Shown in pieces: positions 16,548-26,438 of a DNA stretch of 64,000 bases. Location: positions 1-64,000 of the forward strand of contig NZ_CP031320.1 in the NCBI RefSeq assembly GCF_003355155.1, written 5' to 3'. Under the pieces are notes generated by a model. It worked only from the letters and a program-made list of their open reading frames with translations. It was not told where the DNA came from and did not search any database. Positions within the stretch are counted from its first letter, which is position 1. Every line of letters begins with the position of its first letter. Position numbers and translations under genes: made by a program. The DNA is from Streptomyces armeniacus. Its GTDB lineage: Bacteria; Actinomycetota; Actinomycetes; Streptomycetales; Streptomycetaceae.

Positions 16548-18227
16548 ATGACGGACACCAGCCCCCACGACACGTTCCGCGCCGCACGCGACACCCTGCT
16601 GCGGCACCGCGAGGACTACGACGCGGCCCGCGCGGACTTCGTGTGGCCCCGGCCCGAGCACTTCAACTGGGCGCTGGACTGGTTCGACCGGATCGCCGAC
16701 GGCAACGAGCGGACCGCCCTCCACCTCGTCGAGCAGAACGGCGACGAGACGCGGATCTCGTTCGCCGCCATGCGCGAGCGCTCGGACCGGGTGGCGAACT
16801 GGCTGCGTACCGCCGCGGGCGTACGCGCCGGTGACCGCATCGTGGTGATGCTCGGCAACCAGGCCGAGCTGTGGGAGACCCTGCTCGCCGCGATGAAGCT
16901 GCGCGCCGTCGTGATCCCGGCGACGCCGCTGCTCGGCCCCGCCGACCTCGCCGACCGGATCGGCCGGGGCGACGCGCGGCACGTGCTCGTACGGGCGCAG
17001 GACGCGGGCAAGTTCGACGACGTGCCCGGTGACTACACCCGTATCGCCGTTGGGAGCGGTGAGACGCAGGCAGGCTGGCTCGCGTACGAGGACGCGTACG
17101 GCGCCCCCGCCGCCTTCGAGTCGGACGGCCCGACCCGCGCCGACGACACCCTGCTGCTGTACTTCACCTCGGGCACGACCGCGCTGCCCAAGCTGGTCGA
17201 GCACAGCCACCTGTCGTATCCGGCGGGGCATCTGGCCACCATGTACTGGATCGGGCTGCGCCCCGGCGACGTGCACCTCAACATCTCCTCGCCGGGATGG
17301 GCAAAGCACGCCTGGTCCAACTTTTTCGCCCCGTGGAACGCCGAGGCGACGATCTTCATCCACAACTACGAACGCTTCGACGCGGCCCGGCTGATGGCCG
17401 AGCTGGACCGGTTCGAGGTGACGAGCTTCTGCGCGCCGCCCACCGTGTGGCGCATGCTGATCCAGGCGGACCTGAGCCAGCTGCGGCGCCCGCCGCGCGA
17501 GGTGGTGGCCGCGGGCGAGCCGCTGAACCCGGAGGTCATCGAGCACGTGCAGCGGCACTGGGGCGTGACGATCCGGGACGGCTTCGGGCAGACGGAGACG
17601 GCCGTGCAGGTCGCCAACTCGCCGGGCCAGCGGCTGAAGCCGGGCTCGATGGGCCGTCCGACGCCGGGCTTCGAGGTGGTGCTGCTCGACCCGGTCAGCG
17701 GCGAGCCCGCCGACGAGGGCGAGATCAGCCTCAGCCTGGACGGCCCGGACGGCCGCCCCGTCGGCCTGATGACCGGCTACCGCGGCGACCCGGAGCGTAC
17801 AGCCGAGGTGATGGCCGGCGGCTACTACCGCACGGGCGACATCGGCTCACGGGACGAGGACGGGTACATCACGTACGTCGGCCGGGCCGACGACGTCTTC
17901 AAGGCGTCCGACTACAAGATCTCCCCGTTCGAGCTGGAGAGCGCCCTGCTGGAGCACGAGGCGGTCGCGGAGGCCGCGGTCGTGCCGTCACCGGACGCCG
18001 TACGGCTGTCGGTGCCCAAGGCGTACGTGGTGCTGGCCGCGGGCTGGGAGCCGGGGCCGGACACGGCGAAGGCGCTGTTCGAGCACTCGCGCGGGGTGCT
18101 GGCGCCGTACAAGCGGATCCGCGTCATCGAGTTCGCGGACCTGCCGAAGACGATCTCGGGCAAGATCCGCCGGGTGGAGCTGCGGGAGCACGCGGCGAGC
18201 ACGCCGGGGGAGGAGCACCGGGAGTGA
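16548..18227 (+). CDS. Medium-chain acyl-CoA synthetase (AMP-binding)
   Basis: The 559-residue adenylate-forming enzyme activates a carboxylic acid with ATP and joins it to CoA. Visible motifs are the phosphate loop YFTSGTTALPK (about residue 200), GFGQTETAV (A5), YRTGDIG (A7), YVGRADDVFKASDYKI (A8 hinge) and KTISGKIRR with the catalytic lysine near the C-terminus. The opening HFNWALDWFDRIA is typical of the benzoate/medium-chain acyl-CoA ligase group. ATG 16548 follows GGGGAGAG. The gene stands alone and ends at a strong hairpin shared with the convergent M64 gene. The natural substrate is not evident. Confidence 0.85.
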   Translation: MTDTSPHDTFRAARDTLLRHREDYDAARADFVWPRPEHFNWALDWFDRIADGNERTALHLVEQNGDETRISFAAMRERSDRVANWLRTAAGVRAGDRIVVMLGNQAELWETLLAAMKLRAVVIPATPLLGPADLADRIGRGDARHVLVRAQDAGKFDDVPGDYTRIAVGSGETQAGWLAYEDAYGAPAAFESDGPTRADDTLLLYFTSGTTALPKLVEHSHLSYPAGHLATMYWIGLRPGDVHLNISSPGWAKHAWSNFFAPWNAEATIFIHNYERFDAARLMAELDRFEVTSFCAPPTVWRMLIQADLSQLRRPPREVVAAGEPLNPEVIEHVQRHWGVTIRDGFGQTETAVQVANSPGQRLKPGSMGRPTPGFEVVLLDPVSGEPADEGEISLSLDGPDGRPVGLMTGYRGDPERTAEVMAGGYYRTGDIGSRDEDGYITYVGRADDVFKASDYKISPFELESALLEHEAVAEAAVVPSPDAVRLSVPKAYVVLAAGWEPGPDTAKALFEHSRGVLAPYKRIRVIEFADLPKTISGKIRRVELREHAASTPGEEHRE

Positions 18228-18284
18228 GCGCGGGGCCCGGGACCCGTACGGCAGCCGGGGCCCGGGTCGGAGCCCGTACGCCAG

Positions 18285-18325
18285 CCGGGGCCCGTACGGC
18301 GGTCGCGTTGCCGTACGGGCCCCGG
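18285..18325. terminator. Bidirectional terminator hairpin
   Basis: A perfect 16-base stem (18285-18300 with 18310-18325) and a nine-base loop lie between the convergent acyl-CoA synthetase and M64 peptidase genes. It should stop transcription from both sides. There is no U-tract, as is usual in Streptomyces. Confidence 0.8.
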
Positions 18326-18344
18326 GCCCACGGGCCGAGAGGGC

Positions 18345-19673
18345 TCAGCCCTCGACGCGCCAGGTGAGCGACTTCGTGAGGTCGGCGCGCAGCGCCGGGT
18401 CGCGTACGGCGGCCGTGGGGTCGGTCGCCTTCGCCGTCAGCCGGTGGCTGCCACCGCCGGAGCCGACGACGTCGGCGAGGCGGACCGTACGGTCGCCCCG
18501 CAGCCGTTCGACCTCCTTGCCGTCCAGATACCAGCGCAGCGTGATCTGCCGGGCGTCCCCGGTCAGTTCGGGCACCCGTACGGTCACGGTGTCCTCGCTG
18601 CCGAGCGCCCGCGCCGTACGGGTGTCACTGGCCAGGGCGGGTGCGTGCCGGTGGAAGCCGGCGATCATCGCCTCGCGGCCGACGAGGTTGAACTCGCGGC
18701 CCAGCGTCCGCATGATCGAGTCCTCGCTCGGCCGGAACAGCCCGCGCGTGTGGTACGCCGCGCCCTCGTACGCGCCGATGACCCCGCCGTCGGGGGTCGC
18801 CTCGCCCAGCCACCGCGCCCACTTGGTGCCGTTCTGCTCCAGCTCGTCGGCGGTGTGGACGGTCGTGTTGAGGTCGCCGGTCTCCGGTCCGGTGTACTCG
18901 GAGTCCTCGTACGCGTACTCGTCGGCGAGCTTGCCCAGCGAGTGGCCCGTCTCGTGGATGGCGATCTGGCCGGCCTGGTCGTTGCCGCCGGAGTGCGTGG
19001 CGATGCCGTCGTAACCCAGCTCGGACTGGACGCCGTTGTAGCCCGCGCCGCCGTACTTGGCGCTGTTCGCTATGACGATGACGAGGTCCGCCTCGGGGGC
19101 GTTGCGGGCGTAGCTCTCGACCTTGGCGGTGTCGACGCACAGCAGGCGCTCGAGGTTGTCGCACCAGAAGTGCGAGTCGAGGGCGGTGTTCTTCACGGTG
19201 CCCTGGTCGGGGTCGCCGGAGACGCCGGAGTCCTGGGAGACGGCGTCGATCGCCCAGACGTTGAAGAGGTTCTGGTACGTGGTGTACGGCTCGACGCCCG
19301 CGAGTTCGGTCCAGCTCTCCTTGGCGTCGGTGTGGAACTGGGGGAGTTCCGCCTCGGTGTAGCCGTCGCCGATGACAGCGATGTCGAGCTTGTCGGCGGT
19401 GGGGCCGTTCTCGACGACCGGGGTGACGTCCCCGTCGCCCGCGACGGAGCCGGAGCCGCGGAGCCGCTCCGGCGTCTCGGCGGACACCTCGACATGCCGC
19501 GGGTGGGCGTTGGGGCCGTCGAAGTACTCGACGCGGTGGGTGCCCTGGGCCTTGTCCCGCTCGGGCTCGTCGGGCGGCGCGGCCTGGCCGGGGGCGGCGA
19601 GCGCGAGCGCGAGTGCGGCGACGGCGGTCACGCCCGCCGCCGCGCCGATTCTGATGGTGCGTCGTCTGCGCAC
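18345..19673 (-). CDS. Secreted M64-family metallopeptidase
   Basis: The 442-residue protein has a signal peptide (MRRRRTIRIGAAAG, then VAALALALAAPGQAAPP). The zinc motif HETGHSLGKLADEY at about residues 240-253 places it in the M64 (IgA peptidase-like) family, where HExxH and a downstream acid bind zinc. The preamble LDIAVIGDGYTEAEL and the phrase VIANSAKYGGAGYNG are also family-typical. A C-terminal beta-rich region (TLRWYLDGKEV) may aid binding. It is exported and monocistronic. IgA cleavage is known for clostridial and enterococcal members and should not be assumed here. Confidence 0.86.
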   Translation of the reverse strand: MRRRRTIRIGAAAGVTAVAALALALAAPGQAAPPDEPERDKAQGTHRVEYFDGPNAHPRHVEVSAETPERLRGSGSVAGDGDVTPVVENGPTADKLDIAVIGDGYTEAELPQFHTDAKESWTELAGVEPYTTYQNLFNVWAIDAVSQDSGVSGDPDQGTVKNTALDSHFWCDNLERLLCVDTAKVESYARNAPEADLVIVIANSAKYGGAGYNGVQSELGYDGIATHSGGNDQAGQIAIHETGHSLGKLADEYAYEDSEYTGPETGDLNTTVHTADELEQNGTKWARWLGEATPDGGVIGAYEGAAYHTRGLFRPSEDSIMRTLGREFNLVGREAMIAGFHRHAPALASDTRTARALGSEDTVTVRVPELTGDARQITLRWYLDGKEVERLRGDRTVRLADVVGSGGGSHRLTAKATDPTAAVRDPALRADLTKSLTWRVEG

Positions 19674-19807
19674 GGGGTGCTCCCTGTGGTGTGGGGGGTG
19701 CTTGGGGGAAGCGAGCTAGCAGCTAGCCACAGAGAACTAAAGAAGACAGGTATGTACCTGTCAACGACAGAAACCGTCACACTCGTACGGCCGTTGGCCG
19801 GGAGTGG

Positions 19808-20713
19808 TCAGGCGATCGTACGGATCAGCTCGTCCGCCGGGTCGTTGACGGGCTGCGGAGTGCCGGTCAGGTCAAGGACGAACAGCGCCAGCGAGAGCTC
19901 GTCGGCGCGGTTGCGGGCCTCGTGCGAGTAACCGGCGAGGGAGAAGCAGACCGCGGTGGCCGACTCGTTGAGGCCGTTGAGCCACAGCGTCTCGATGTCG
20001 CGGAGCGTCGTCGGCGTGGTGGTCGGGTCGACGTGCGCGACGACCTCGGGGCCGCGCAGGTCCACGCCGGATGCGGGGCGGTTGCCCGCGATGCGGACCT
20101 CGGAGAAGCCGAGCCAGCGCAGATACTGCGCGGCGGCCGTCTTGGCGTCCTGCGCGGTCCGGATGGTCACCGGGCGGAACGCCGGGCGGCGGGCGGGCGT
20201 TCCGGCGGAGCCGGCGGGCCCGGCCGTACGGGGCGGGGGTTGCGGCGGGGTGCCACTCCCGGCGGCGGGAGGTTCGGCGCGCGTCGGTTCGGCGCGCGTC
20301 GGTTCGGACCGCGGCTGCTCCGCGCGTGCCTGCTCGGGCCGTGCCGCCTCGGGTGCGGACGGCGGCTCCGCGCCCGGCCGTTCGGCCGGTTCCGCCCGGC
20401 CGGCGGCCGGCTTCCCCGCGCCCGGCTGCCGGGCCGAGGGCGGCCGGGTGCCAGGCGACGCGACCGGAACCCGCACCATCGTCCCGCAGGTGCACCCGAA
20501 CTCCGGCTGCGGCCACTCGTCGAGCCGCCCGCAGCTGGCACACCGCACGGGCACCCACGAGCCCGCCCACGTACGGTGTTCCACCCGCACCGGCACGCCC
20601 CCGCTGAGCAGCGGCAGGCTGACGGGCGCGCCGCAGGCGCACGGGTAGCTGGGTGGTGCGTACGTGTGCTCGCGACGGCAGGTGGGACAGCGCACGGACA
20701 CGCTTTCGGCCAT
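19808..20713 (-). CDS. Zinc-ribbon protein with Mrr-like nuclease-fold C-terminus
   Basis: The 301-residue protein has two Cys-rich units at the N-terminus: VRCPTCRREH with YPCACGAP, and VRCASCGRLD with FGCTCGTM. These probably bind zinc. A long Pro/Ala/Glu-rich linker with repeated TRAEP follows (about residues 95-180). The C-terminal 110 residues (TAAAQYLRWLGFSEVRIAG, SGVDLRGPEVVAHVD) resemble restriction endonuclease-like folds of the Mrr type, with Asp in GVDL and a later H in place of the usual ExK. ATG 20713 follows a GGGAG. It has no methyltransferase neighbour. Nuclease activity is doubtful because the ExK pair is not clear. Confidence 0.6.
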   Translation of the reverse strand: MAESVSVRCPTCRREHTYAPPSYPCACGAPVSLPLLSGGVPVRVEHRTWAGSWVPVRCASCGRLDEWPQPEFGCTCGTMVRVPVASPGTRPPSARQPGAGKPAAGRAEPAERPGAEPPSAPEAARPEQARAEQPRSEPTRAEPTRAEPPAAGSGTPPQPPPRTAGPAGSAGTPARRPAFRPVTIRTAQDAKTAAAQYLRWLGFSEVRIAGNRPASGVDLRGPEVVAHVDPTTTPTTLRDIETLWLNGLNESATAVCFSLAGYSHEARNRADELSLALFVLDLTGTPQPVNDPADELIRTIA

Positions 20714-20946
20714 CTCTGGGGCTCCCGGCGGGGCGATGGTGTGACGGGCAAACGGGTCTGGACACATCGTCCCCGATGAGAAGGGGTTTACGAAGAGGAA
20801 CGTGACAGAAACGTCATTGCGGTCGGCCCGTACGACGGGCTTGTGCGCGGCACGTTCGACCGGCCGCACAACACGCCGCTCGCCGCCCCGGCAGCCGCCG
20901 TCCGCCCGCCCCCGCGAGCACCCGTCCGTCCGCCCGCGCGCGCAGC

Positions 20947-20982
20947 GCGGCCGGCCGTACGCCGTCCCGTACGGCCGGCCGC
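20947..20982. terminator. Terminator hairpin downstream of the catalase gene
   Basis: A perfect 15-base stem (20947-20961 with 20968-20982) and a six-base loop lie after the catalase stop, in the approximately 320-base gap before the zinc-ribbon gene. The rest of this gap holds GC-rich sequence and no gene that I can support. Confidence 0.75.
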
Positions 20983-21032
20983 ACCGGTCCGGTTCGCGGG
21001 CCCCGAGGCGCCGTGGCCCGCCGCGCTGAGCC

Positions 21033-22520
21033 TCAGCCCTCGCGCAGCTCCCGTACGGCCTCCTCGACGCGGGCGCCGTACTCCGGGTCGGCCGCGCGGA
21101 AGTGGTCGAGGTTCCGCTCGATCACGTCGTCGCGTGCCACCTGGGACAGCCCGCCCGCGATGTTCGCGACGAGCCGGCCGCGCTCCTCCTCGGACATCAG
21201 CCGGTAGAGCTCGCCCGCCTGGAAGAAGTCGTCGTCCTTCGTGTGCTGCGGCGCCTCGTGCGTGCCGGTCCAGCCGGACAGCGGGCGCGGCGCGGACAGC
21301 GGGCTGCCGGACTCGGCAGGGCCGTCGTACGAGTTGGGCTCGTAGTTCTTCGCGTGCCTGCCCTGCGCGTTGGCGGCCATGAGGCCGTCGCGGCCGTAGT
21401 TCCGGGCTGTGGTGGCCTTGGGGGCGTTGACGGGCAGCTGGGTGTGGTTGACGCCGAGCCGGTAGCGGTGCGCGTCGGCGTACGCGAACAGCCGCCCCTG
21501 GAGCATCTTGTCGGGGCTCGGGCCGACGCCGGGCACGAAGTTGTTCGGCGAGAACGCGGACTGCTCGACCTCGGCGAAGACGTTGTCCGGGTTGCGGTCC
21601 AGCACGAGGCGGCCCACCCGCCGCAGCGGGTAGTCCTCGTGCGGCCACACCTTGGTGACGTCGAACGGGTTGAAGCGGTAGCCGTCCGCCTCGTCCGCCG
21701 GCATGACCTGCACGTGCAGCGTCCACGACGGGTACACGCCGCGCTCGATCGACTGGAGCAGATCGGTCTGGTGGCTGTTCGGGTCGGTGCCGGCGAGCTC
21801 GGCGCCCTGCTCGCTGCTGAGCGAGCGGATGCCCTGGTTGGTCTTGAAGTGGTACTTGACGTAGAAGGCCTCGCCCTCGGCGTTCGTCCACTGGTACGTG
21901 TGCGAGCCGTAGCCGTTCATGTGCCGGTACGACGCGGGGATGCCGCGGTCGCCCATCAGCCAGGTGACCTGGTGGGTGGCCTCGGGGGAGTGCGCCCAGA
22001 AGTCCCAGACGTTGTCCGGCTCCTGCTTGCCGGTGAACGGGTCGCGCTTCTGGCTGTGGATGAAGTCGGGGAACTTCAGCGGGTCCTTGATGAAGAACAC
22101 CGGGGTGTTGTTGCCGACGAGGTCGTAGTTCCCCTCCTCGGTGTAGAACTTGAGCGCGAAGCCGCGCGGATCGCGGGCGGCGTCCGGCCCGCCCAGATTG
22201 TCCGCGACGGTCGAGAAGCGGGCGAAGGTCTCCGTACGGCGGCCGACCGCGCCCAGGAAGTGCGCGCTGGTGTACGCGGTGACGTCGTCCGTCACCTCGA
22301 AGTAGCCGTACGCGCCCGAGCCCCGCGCGTGCACGACCCGCTCCGGGATGCGCTCGCGGTTGAACCGCGCCAGCTTCTCCAGCAGGTGCTGGTCCTGGAG
22401 GAGGAGCGGGCCGCCGGCGCCCGCGGTGGCGGCGTTCTGGTTGTCGGAGACGGGTGCGCCGGACTCCGTCGTCAGGGTCCGCGGCCGGGCGGCGCGGGGC
22501 GTCGGCGTGGGCTGGGGCAT
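21033..22520 (-). CDS. Monofunctional haem catalase
   Basis: The 495-residue enzyme breaks down hydrogen peroxide. It carries the catalase signature [20 protein letters not shown] with the distal His (about residue 64), [15 protein letters not shown] with the distal Asn region upstream ([10 protein letters not shown]), and the proximal haem-Tyr motif [16 protein letters not shown] around residue 345. The length fits small-subunit catalases. The ATG follows AGGAAGG. It lies 103 bases downstream of gcl on the same strand, with an AllR-type inverted repeat at 22593-22607 in between. Control by that regulon makes sense because the uricase reaction releases peroxide. Confidence 0.93.
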   Translation of the reverse strand: MPQPTPTPRAARPRTLTTESGAPVSDNQNAATAGAGGPLLLQDQHLLEKLARFNRERIPERVVHARGSGAYGYFEVTDDVTAYTSAHFLGAVGRRTETFARFSTVADNLGGPDAARDPRGFALKFYTEEGNYDLVGNNTPVFFIKDPLKFPDFIHSQKRDPFTGKQEPDNVWDFWAHSPEATHQVTWLMGDRGIPASYRHMNGYGSHTYQWTNAEGEAFYVKYHFKTNQGIRSLSSEQGAELAGTDPNSHQTDLLQSIERGVYPSWTLHVQVMPADEADGYRFNPFDVTKVWPHEDYPLRRVGRLVLDRNPDNVFAEVEQSAFSPNNFVPGVGPSPDKMLQGRLFAYADAHRYRLGVNHTQLPVNAPKATTARNYGRDGLMAANAQGRHAKNYEPNSYDGPAESGSPLSAPRPLSGWTGTHEAPQHTKDDDFFQAGELYRLMSEEERGRLVANIAGGLSQVARDDVIERNLDHFRAADPEYGARVEEAVRELREG

Positions 22521-22592
22521 GGATGACCTTCCTACGGGAGCGCGGAAGCCGTCTTCCGCGTGGTGGAGCGTAGGGACCGCTCCGATGAAACG

Positions 22593-22607
22593 TCAACAGT
22601 TTGTTGA
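22593..22607. promoter_or_regulatory. AllR-type operator upstream of catalase
   Basis: TCAAC-AGTTT-GTTGA is a perfect five-base inverted repeat with a five-base spacer in the gcl/catalase gap. The same architecture occurs before uraD, allB and, with one change, malate synthase. Binding by the IclR-family regulator at 49258 is inferred. Confidence 0.7.
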
Positions 22608-22623
22608 AACTTGCTGCCGGCCG

Positions 22624-24402
22624 TCAGACCAGCGGCGTGATCGCGGTGGGCGCGTGGCCCGGCTCGGTGGCCAGCTCCTCGAACTCGTTCACGCTGGCGA
22701 TGTCGCTGCCGCTCATCGCGATGTTCGTGACCCGCTCCAGGATCGCCTCGACGATCACCGGGACGCGGTGCTCGGCGGCGAGCTTCTTCGCCTCCTCGAA
22801 GGCGGGCAGCAGCTCGTCCGGCTCGGTGACGCGCAGCGCCTTGCAGCCCAGCCCTTCGGCGACCTTGATGTGGTCGACGCCGTACACGCCCAGCTCGGGG
22901 GTGTTGATGTTCTCGAACGACAGGGAGACCTGGTAGTCCATGTCGAAGTTGCGCTGCGCCTGCCGGATCAGGCCGAGGTACGAGTTGTTCACCAGCACGT
23001 GCACGTACGGGATGTTGAACTGCGCGCCCGCCGCCAGCTCCTCGATCATGAACTGGAAGTCGTAGTCCCCGGACAGCGCGACGACGCTCGCCTCCGGGTC
23101 CGCCGTCGCGACGCCCAGCGCCGCCGGCACCGTCCAGCCGAGCGGCCCGGCCTGGCCGCAGTTGATCCAGTGCCGCGGGCGGTAGACGTGCAGGAACTGA
23201 GCGCCCGCGATCTGCGACAGGCCGATGGTCGACACGTAGCGGGTCTCGGGCCCGAACGCGCGGTTCATCTCCTCGTACACGCGCTGCGGCTTCATCGGCA
23301 CCTGGTCGAAGTGCGTACGCCGGTGCATCGTGGCCTTGCGCTCGCGCGCGGTCTCCGCCCACGCCGTACGGTCCGGCAGCGTGCCCGCGTCGCGCTGCTC
23401 GCGGGCGACCTCCACGAACAGGCGGAGGGCGGCGCCGGCGTCGGAGACGATCGAGTAGTCCGGCGGGAAGATCTTCCCGATCTGCGTCGGCTCGATGTCG
23501 ACGTGCACGAACGTACGGCCCTCGGTGTACGCGTCGAGCTTGCCGGTGTGGCGGTTGGCCCAGCGGTTGCCGATGCCGAGGACGAAGTCCGACTCGAGGA
23601 ACGTGGCGTTGCCGTAGCGGTGCGACGTCTGGAGGCCCACCATGCCGGCGTTCAGCGGGTGGTCGTCGCCGAGGACGCCCCAGCCCATCAGGGTCGGGAC
23701 CACCGGGATACCGGTCAGCTCGGCGAACTCGACGAGGAGTTCGGAGGCGTCCGCGTTGATGACGCCGCCGCCCGCGACGATCAGCGGGCGCTCGGCGGCG
23801 GCCAGCATCGCCAGCGCCTTCTCGGCCTGCCGGCGGGTCGCCACGGGCCGGTGCACCGGCAGCGGCTCGTACGTCTCCGGGTCGAACTCGATCTCCGTCA
23901 TCTGCACGTCCAGCGGCAGGTCCACCAGCACCGGTCCGGGCCGCCCCGACCGCATCAGATGGAACGCCTCCTGGAACACGCCCGGCACCTGCGCCGCCTC
24001 CAGCACGGTGGTGGCCTTCTTGGTGACGGGCGCGGCGATGGAGGCGATGTCGACGGCCTGGAAGTCCTCTTTGTGGATCACCGCGGTGGGCGCCTGGCCG
24101 GTGATGCAGAGGATGGGGATGGAGTCGCCGGTGGCGGAGTAGAGACCGGTGATCATGTCGGTGCCCGCGGGGCCCGAAGTCCCGATGCACACGCCGATGT
24201 TGCCGGCCTTCGTACGGGTGTAGCCCTCGGCCATGTGGGACGCGCCCTCGACGTGGCGGGCGAGCGTGTGCTCGACGCCGCCTGCGGCGCGGAGGGCCGC
24301 GTAGAAGGGGTTGATGGCGGCGCCGGGCACGCCGAAGGCGGTGTCCACGCCTTCGCGTTTCAGGATCTCGACTGCCGCGCGGGCAGCGGTCATTCGGGCC
24401 AT
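22624..24402 (-). CDS. gcl: Glyoxylate carboligase (tartronate-semialdehyde synthase)
   Basis: The 592-residue thiamine-diphosphate enzyme joins two glyoxylate molecules to tartronate semialdehyde and CO2. The start [31 protein letters not shown] and [12 protein letters not shown] match Gcl, where Val replaces the usual catalytic Glu of the family (FGVPGAA). The ThDP motif [26 protein letters not shown] lies at about residues 440-480. An AGGAG sits six bases before the ATG. It is separated from glxR by 250 bases without an obvious copy of the regulon operator. It feeds GlxR in the glycerate route from allantoin-derived glyoxylate. Confidence 0.94.
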   Translation of the reverse strand: MARMTAARAAVEILKREGVDTAFGVPGAAINPFYAALRAAGGVEHTLARHVEGASHMAEGYTRTKAGNIGVCIGTSGPAGTDMITGLYSATGDSIPILCITGQAPTAVIHKEDFQAVDIASIAAPVTKKATTVLEAAQVPGVFQEAFHLMRSGRPGPVLVDLPLDVQMTEIEFDPETYEPLPVHRPVATRRQAEKALAMLAAAERPLIVAGGGVINADASELLVEFAELTGIPVVPTLMGWGVLGDDHPLNAGMVGLQTSHRYGNATFLESDFVLGIGNRWANRHTGKLDAYTEGRTFVHVDIEPTQIGKIFPPDYSIVSDAGAALRLFVEVAREQRDAGTLPDRTAWAETARERKATMHRRTHFDQVPMKPQRVYEEMNRAFGPETRYVSTIGLSQIAGAQFLHVYRPRHWINCGQAGPLGWTVPAALGVATADPEASVVALSGDYDFQFMIEELAAGAQFNIPYVHVLVNNSYLGLIRQAQRNFDMDYQVSLSFENINTPELGVYGVDHIKVAEGLGCKALRVTEPDELLPAFEEAKKLAAEHRVPVIVEAILERVTNIAMSGSDIASVNEFEELATEPGHAPTAITPLV

Positions 24403-24522
24403 GGGGTACTCCTGTTCCGGCCTTCCGGGGGAAGGGTGCGGCTGGGGCCTGGGGAAGGGGAGGCTGGTTGCCTGGGGAGGCTGGGGATCGGCCGGGGCGG
24501 GGGCTGTGCTCCCGGTGGATAT

Positions 24523-24575
24523 CCGGGCGGCGGCGCCTCGGGCGCGACAGGACAGGTGTCGACGCCGCCGCCCGG
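24523..24575. repeat. Perfect 13-base inverted repeat in the gcl leader
   Basis: Bases 24523-24535 pair perfectly with 24563-24575, with a 27-base loop, in the 250-base region between glxR and gcl. It is very GC-rich and could act as a terminator for glxR or as a leader structure of gcl. The surrounding stretch is purine-rich on the plus strand and has no gene. Confidence 0.6.
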
Positions 24576-24604
24576 ACGTTTCGTACGCGACGTGTGCCGC
24601 GCTG

Positions 24605-24620
24605 AGCCCGGGAACGGGCT
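24605..24620 (-). terminator. Hairpin after glxR
   Basis: AGCCCG-GGAA-CGGGCT forms a six-base stem with a four-base loop about 33 bases beyond the glxR stop. It may end the hyi-glxR transcript before gcl. There is no U-tract. Confidence 0.5.
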
Positions 24621-24652
24621 GTGAAGTGGGCCTGGTGCGGGGGCTGCTCGGG

Positions 24653-25549
24653 TTACGCCTTCTCTGGCGGGCCGGACAGCCGCTCCACGCCGCGCAGCAG
24701 CGCGGAGTGGTCCAGGCCGCCGTCGCCCTGCGCGCGCAGGGAGGCGACGAGGTTGGCGACGACGGCGCCGACCGGCAGGGCCGCGCCCACGCTGCGGGCG
24801 GCGTCGCTGACGATGCCCATGTCCTTGTGGTGCAGGTCGATACGGAAGCCGGGCTTGAAGTCCCGCTGCTTGAAGTTCTCCTTCTTCCGCTCCAGCACCG
24901 TGGAACCGGCCAGTCCGCCGCCGAGCACGTCGAGCGCGGCGGGGAGGTCCACGCCGGACTTCTCGAGGAAGACGACGGCCTCGGCGCACGCCTGGATGTT
25001 GACGGCGACGATCAGCTGGTTGGCGGCCTTCACCGTCTGCCCGGAACCGTGCGGTCCGCACAGCACGATGGTCTTGCCGAGCGTGTCGAGGATCGGCTTG
25101 GCCTGGTCGAAGTCGGCCTGCTCGCCGCCGACCATGATGGACAGCACGGCCTCGATGGCGCCCGCCTCGCCGCCCGACACGGGCGCGTCGAGCACCTTGA
25201 CTCCCCGCTCGGCCGCCGCCTTGGCCAGATCGACGGACGTCTGCGGGGTGATGGAGGACATGTCGATGAGCAGCGTGCCGCGCCTGGCGTTCGCGAGGAT
25301 GCCGTCGTCGCCGTACGCGATGGCCTCGACCTGCGGGGAGGCCGGCACCATCGTGATCACCACGTCGGCGTCCCCGACGGCCGCCGCGATGGAGGGCGCC
25401 GCGGTGCCGCCGTTGGCGGCGAGGCGGTCCAGCTTGTCCTGCTCCAGGGTGTAGCCGGTGACGTCGTAGCCGGCCTTGATCAGGTTCTCGGCCATGGGGG
25501 AGCCCATGATGCCCAGGCCGATCCAGGCGATCTTCGGAAGCGTGCTCAT
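24653..25549 (-). CDS. glxR: Tartronate semialdehyde reductase (2-hydroxy-3-oxopropionate reductase)
   Basis: The 298-residue beta-hydroxyacid dehydrogenase reduces tartronate semialdehyde to D-glycerate. It begins with the NAD(P) loop [22 protein letters not shown] and the substrate motif [11 protein letters not shown] (about residue 120). The catalytic lysine lies in [13 protein letters not shown] near residue 170. It overlaps hyi by four bases (ATGA) and is followed on the same strand by gcl, so the three enzymes form one pathway unit. Confidence 0.92.
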   Translation of the reverse strand: MSTLPKIAWIGLGIMGSPMAENLIKAGYDVTGYTLEQDKLDRLAANGGTAAPSIAAAVGDADVVITMVPASPQVEAIAYGDDGILANARRGTLLIDMSSITPQTSVDLAKAAAERGVKVLDAPVSGGEAGAIEAVLSIMVGGEQADFDQAKPILDTLGKTIVLCGPHGSGQTVKAANQLIVAVNIQACAEAVVFLEKSGVDLPAALDVLGGGLAGSTVLERKKENFKQRDFKPGFRIDLHHKDMGIVSDAARSVGAALPVGAVVANLVASLRAQGDGGLDHSALLRGVERLSGPPEKA

Positions 25550-26409
25550 GAGGATGCCTTTCCGTGTGCGGTCCCGCTCAGCCAGTTGAAGGAGGCGGCG
25601 CTCGGTGCGTCGCCGGGCTTGTACTCGAGGCCGACCCAGCCGTCGTAGCCGGCCTTCGCGAGCCGCCCGAGCAGGTCGGCGAAGTCCAGTTCGCCGGTGC
25701 CGGGCGCGCCGCGGCCGGGGTTGTCGGCGATCTGCACGTGGCCGGTCTTGGCGGCGTACGCGTCGATGACCCGGTGCAGGTCCTCGCCGTTCATGGACAG
25801 GTGGTACAGGTCCATGAGGAAGCGGGCGTTACCCAGGCCGGTCGCCTCGTTGACGGCGTCGACGACCTCGACCGCCTTCGGCGCGCTGACGAGGGGGTAC
25901 TTCGGCGACTCCGGGGCGTTCAGCGCCTCGACCAGCAGGACGGCGCCGATCCGGTCGGCGGCGTGTGCGGCCAGGGCGAGGTTCTCCAGGGCGAGCGCGT
26001 CCTGCTCGGCGTCGGACGCGCTCTCCACGCGGTTGCCGTAGAGGGCGTTGAGCGCAGTGCAGCCCACGGACTCCGCGAAGTCGGCGGCGACGTCGATGTT
26101 CGCGCGGAACCGGTCGGACTCCTCGCCCGGGACGGACAGGGCGCCGCGGTCGGGGCCGGGCAGCTGTCCCGCGTAGAAGTTCAGCCCGGTCAGCCGCGTG
26201 CCCGCGTCCGTCAGGGCGGAGCGCAGCGCGTCGAGTTCGGACGGCTCCGGAACGGGCGAGTCGACCCAGGGCCACCACAGCTCCACGGCGGTGAAGCCCG
26301 CTGCGGCGGCAGCGGCGGGGCGCTCCAGGAGCGGCAGTTCGGTGAAGAGGATCGACAGGTTGACGGTGAACCGGTGGTCCGTGCTGTCGATCTCTGCGAG
26401 GGGGGCCAC
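25546..26409 (-). CDS. hyi: Hydroxypyruvate isomerase-like TIM-barrel protein
   Basis: The 287-residue protein is an AP-endonuclease-2/hydroxypyruvate isomerase family TIM barrel. Clear marks are FTVNLSILFTELPLLERPAAA at the N-terminus, LLVEALNAPESPKYPLVSAP with the metal-binding Glu around residue 165, FLMDLYHLSMNGED (metal Asp, His) and VGLEYKPGDAP with the second Glu. It should interconvert hydroxypyruvate and tartronate semialdehyde. The start is GTG 26409 with AAGGGA upstream. It heads the hyi-glxR pair, and two palindromes lie in its promoter region. Confidence 0.9.
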   Translation of the reverse strand: MAPLAEIDSTDHRFTVNLSILFTELPLLERPAAAAAAGFTAVELWWPWVDSPVPEPSELDALRSALTDAGTRLTGLNFYAGQLPGPDRGALSVPGEESDRFRANIDVAADFAESVGCTALNALYGNRVESASDAEQDALALENLALAAHAADRIGAVLLVEALNAPESPKYPLVSAPKAVEVVDAVNEATGLGNARFLMDLYHLSMNGEDLHRVIDAYAAKTGHVQIADNPGRGAPGTGELDFADLLGRLAKAGYDGWVGLEYKPGDAPSAASFNWLSGTAHGKASS

Positions 26410-26438
26410 GGTGATCGTGCTCCCTTCCGTTATCGAGT

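Noticed and set aside
18228..18344. Repeated CCCGTACGG/GGGGCCCG blocks as an attachment site
   Set aside because: No integrase or tRNA is near, and the blocks are explained by the terminator stem.
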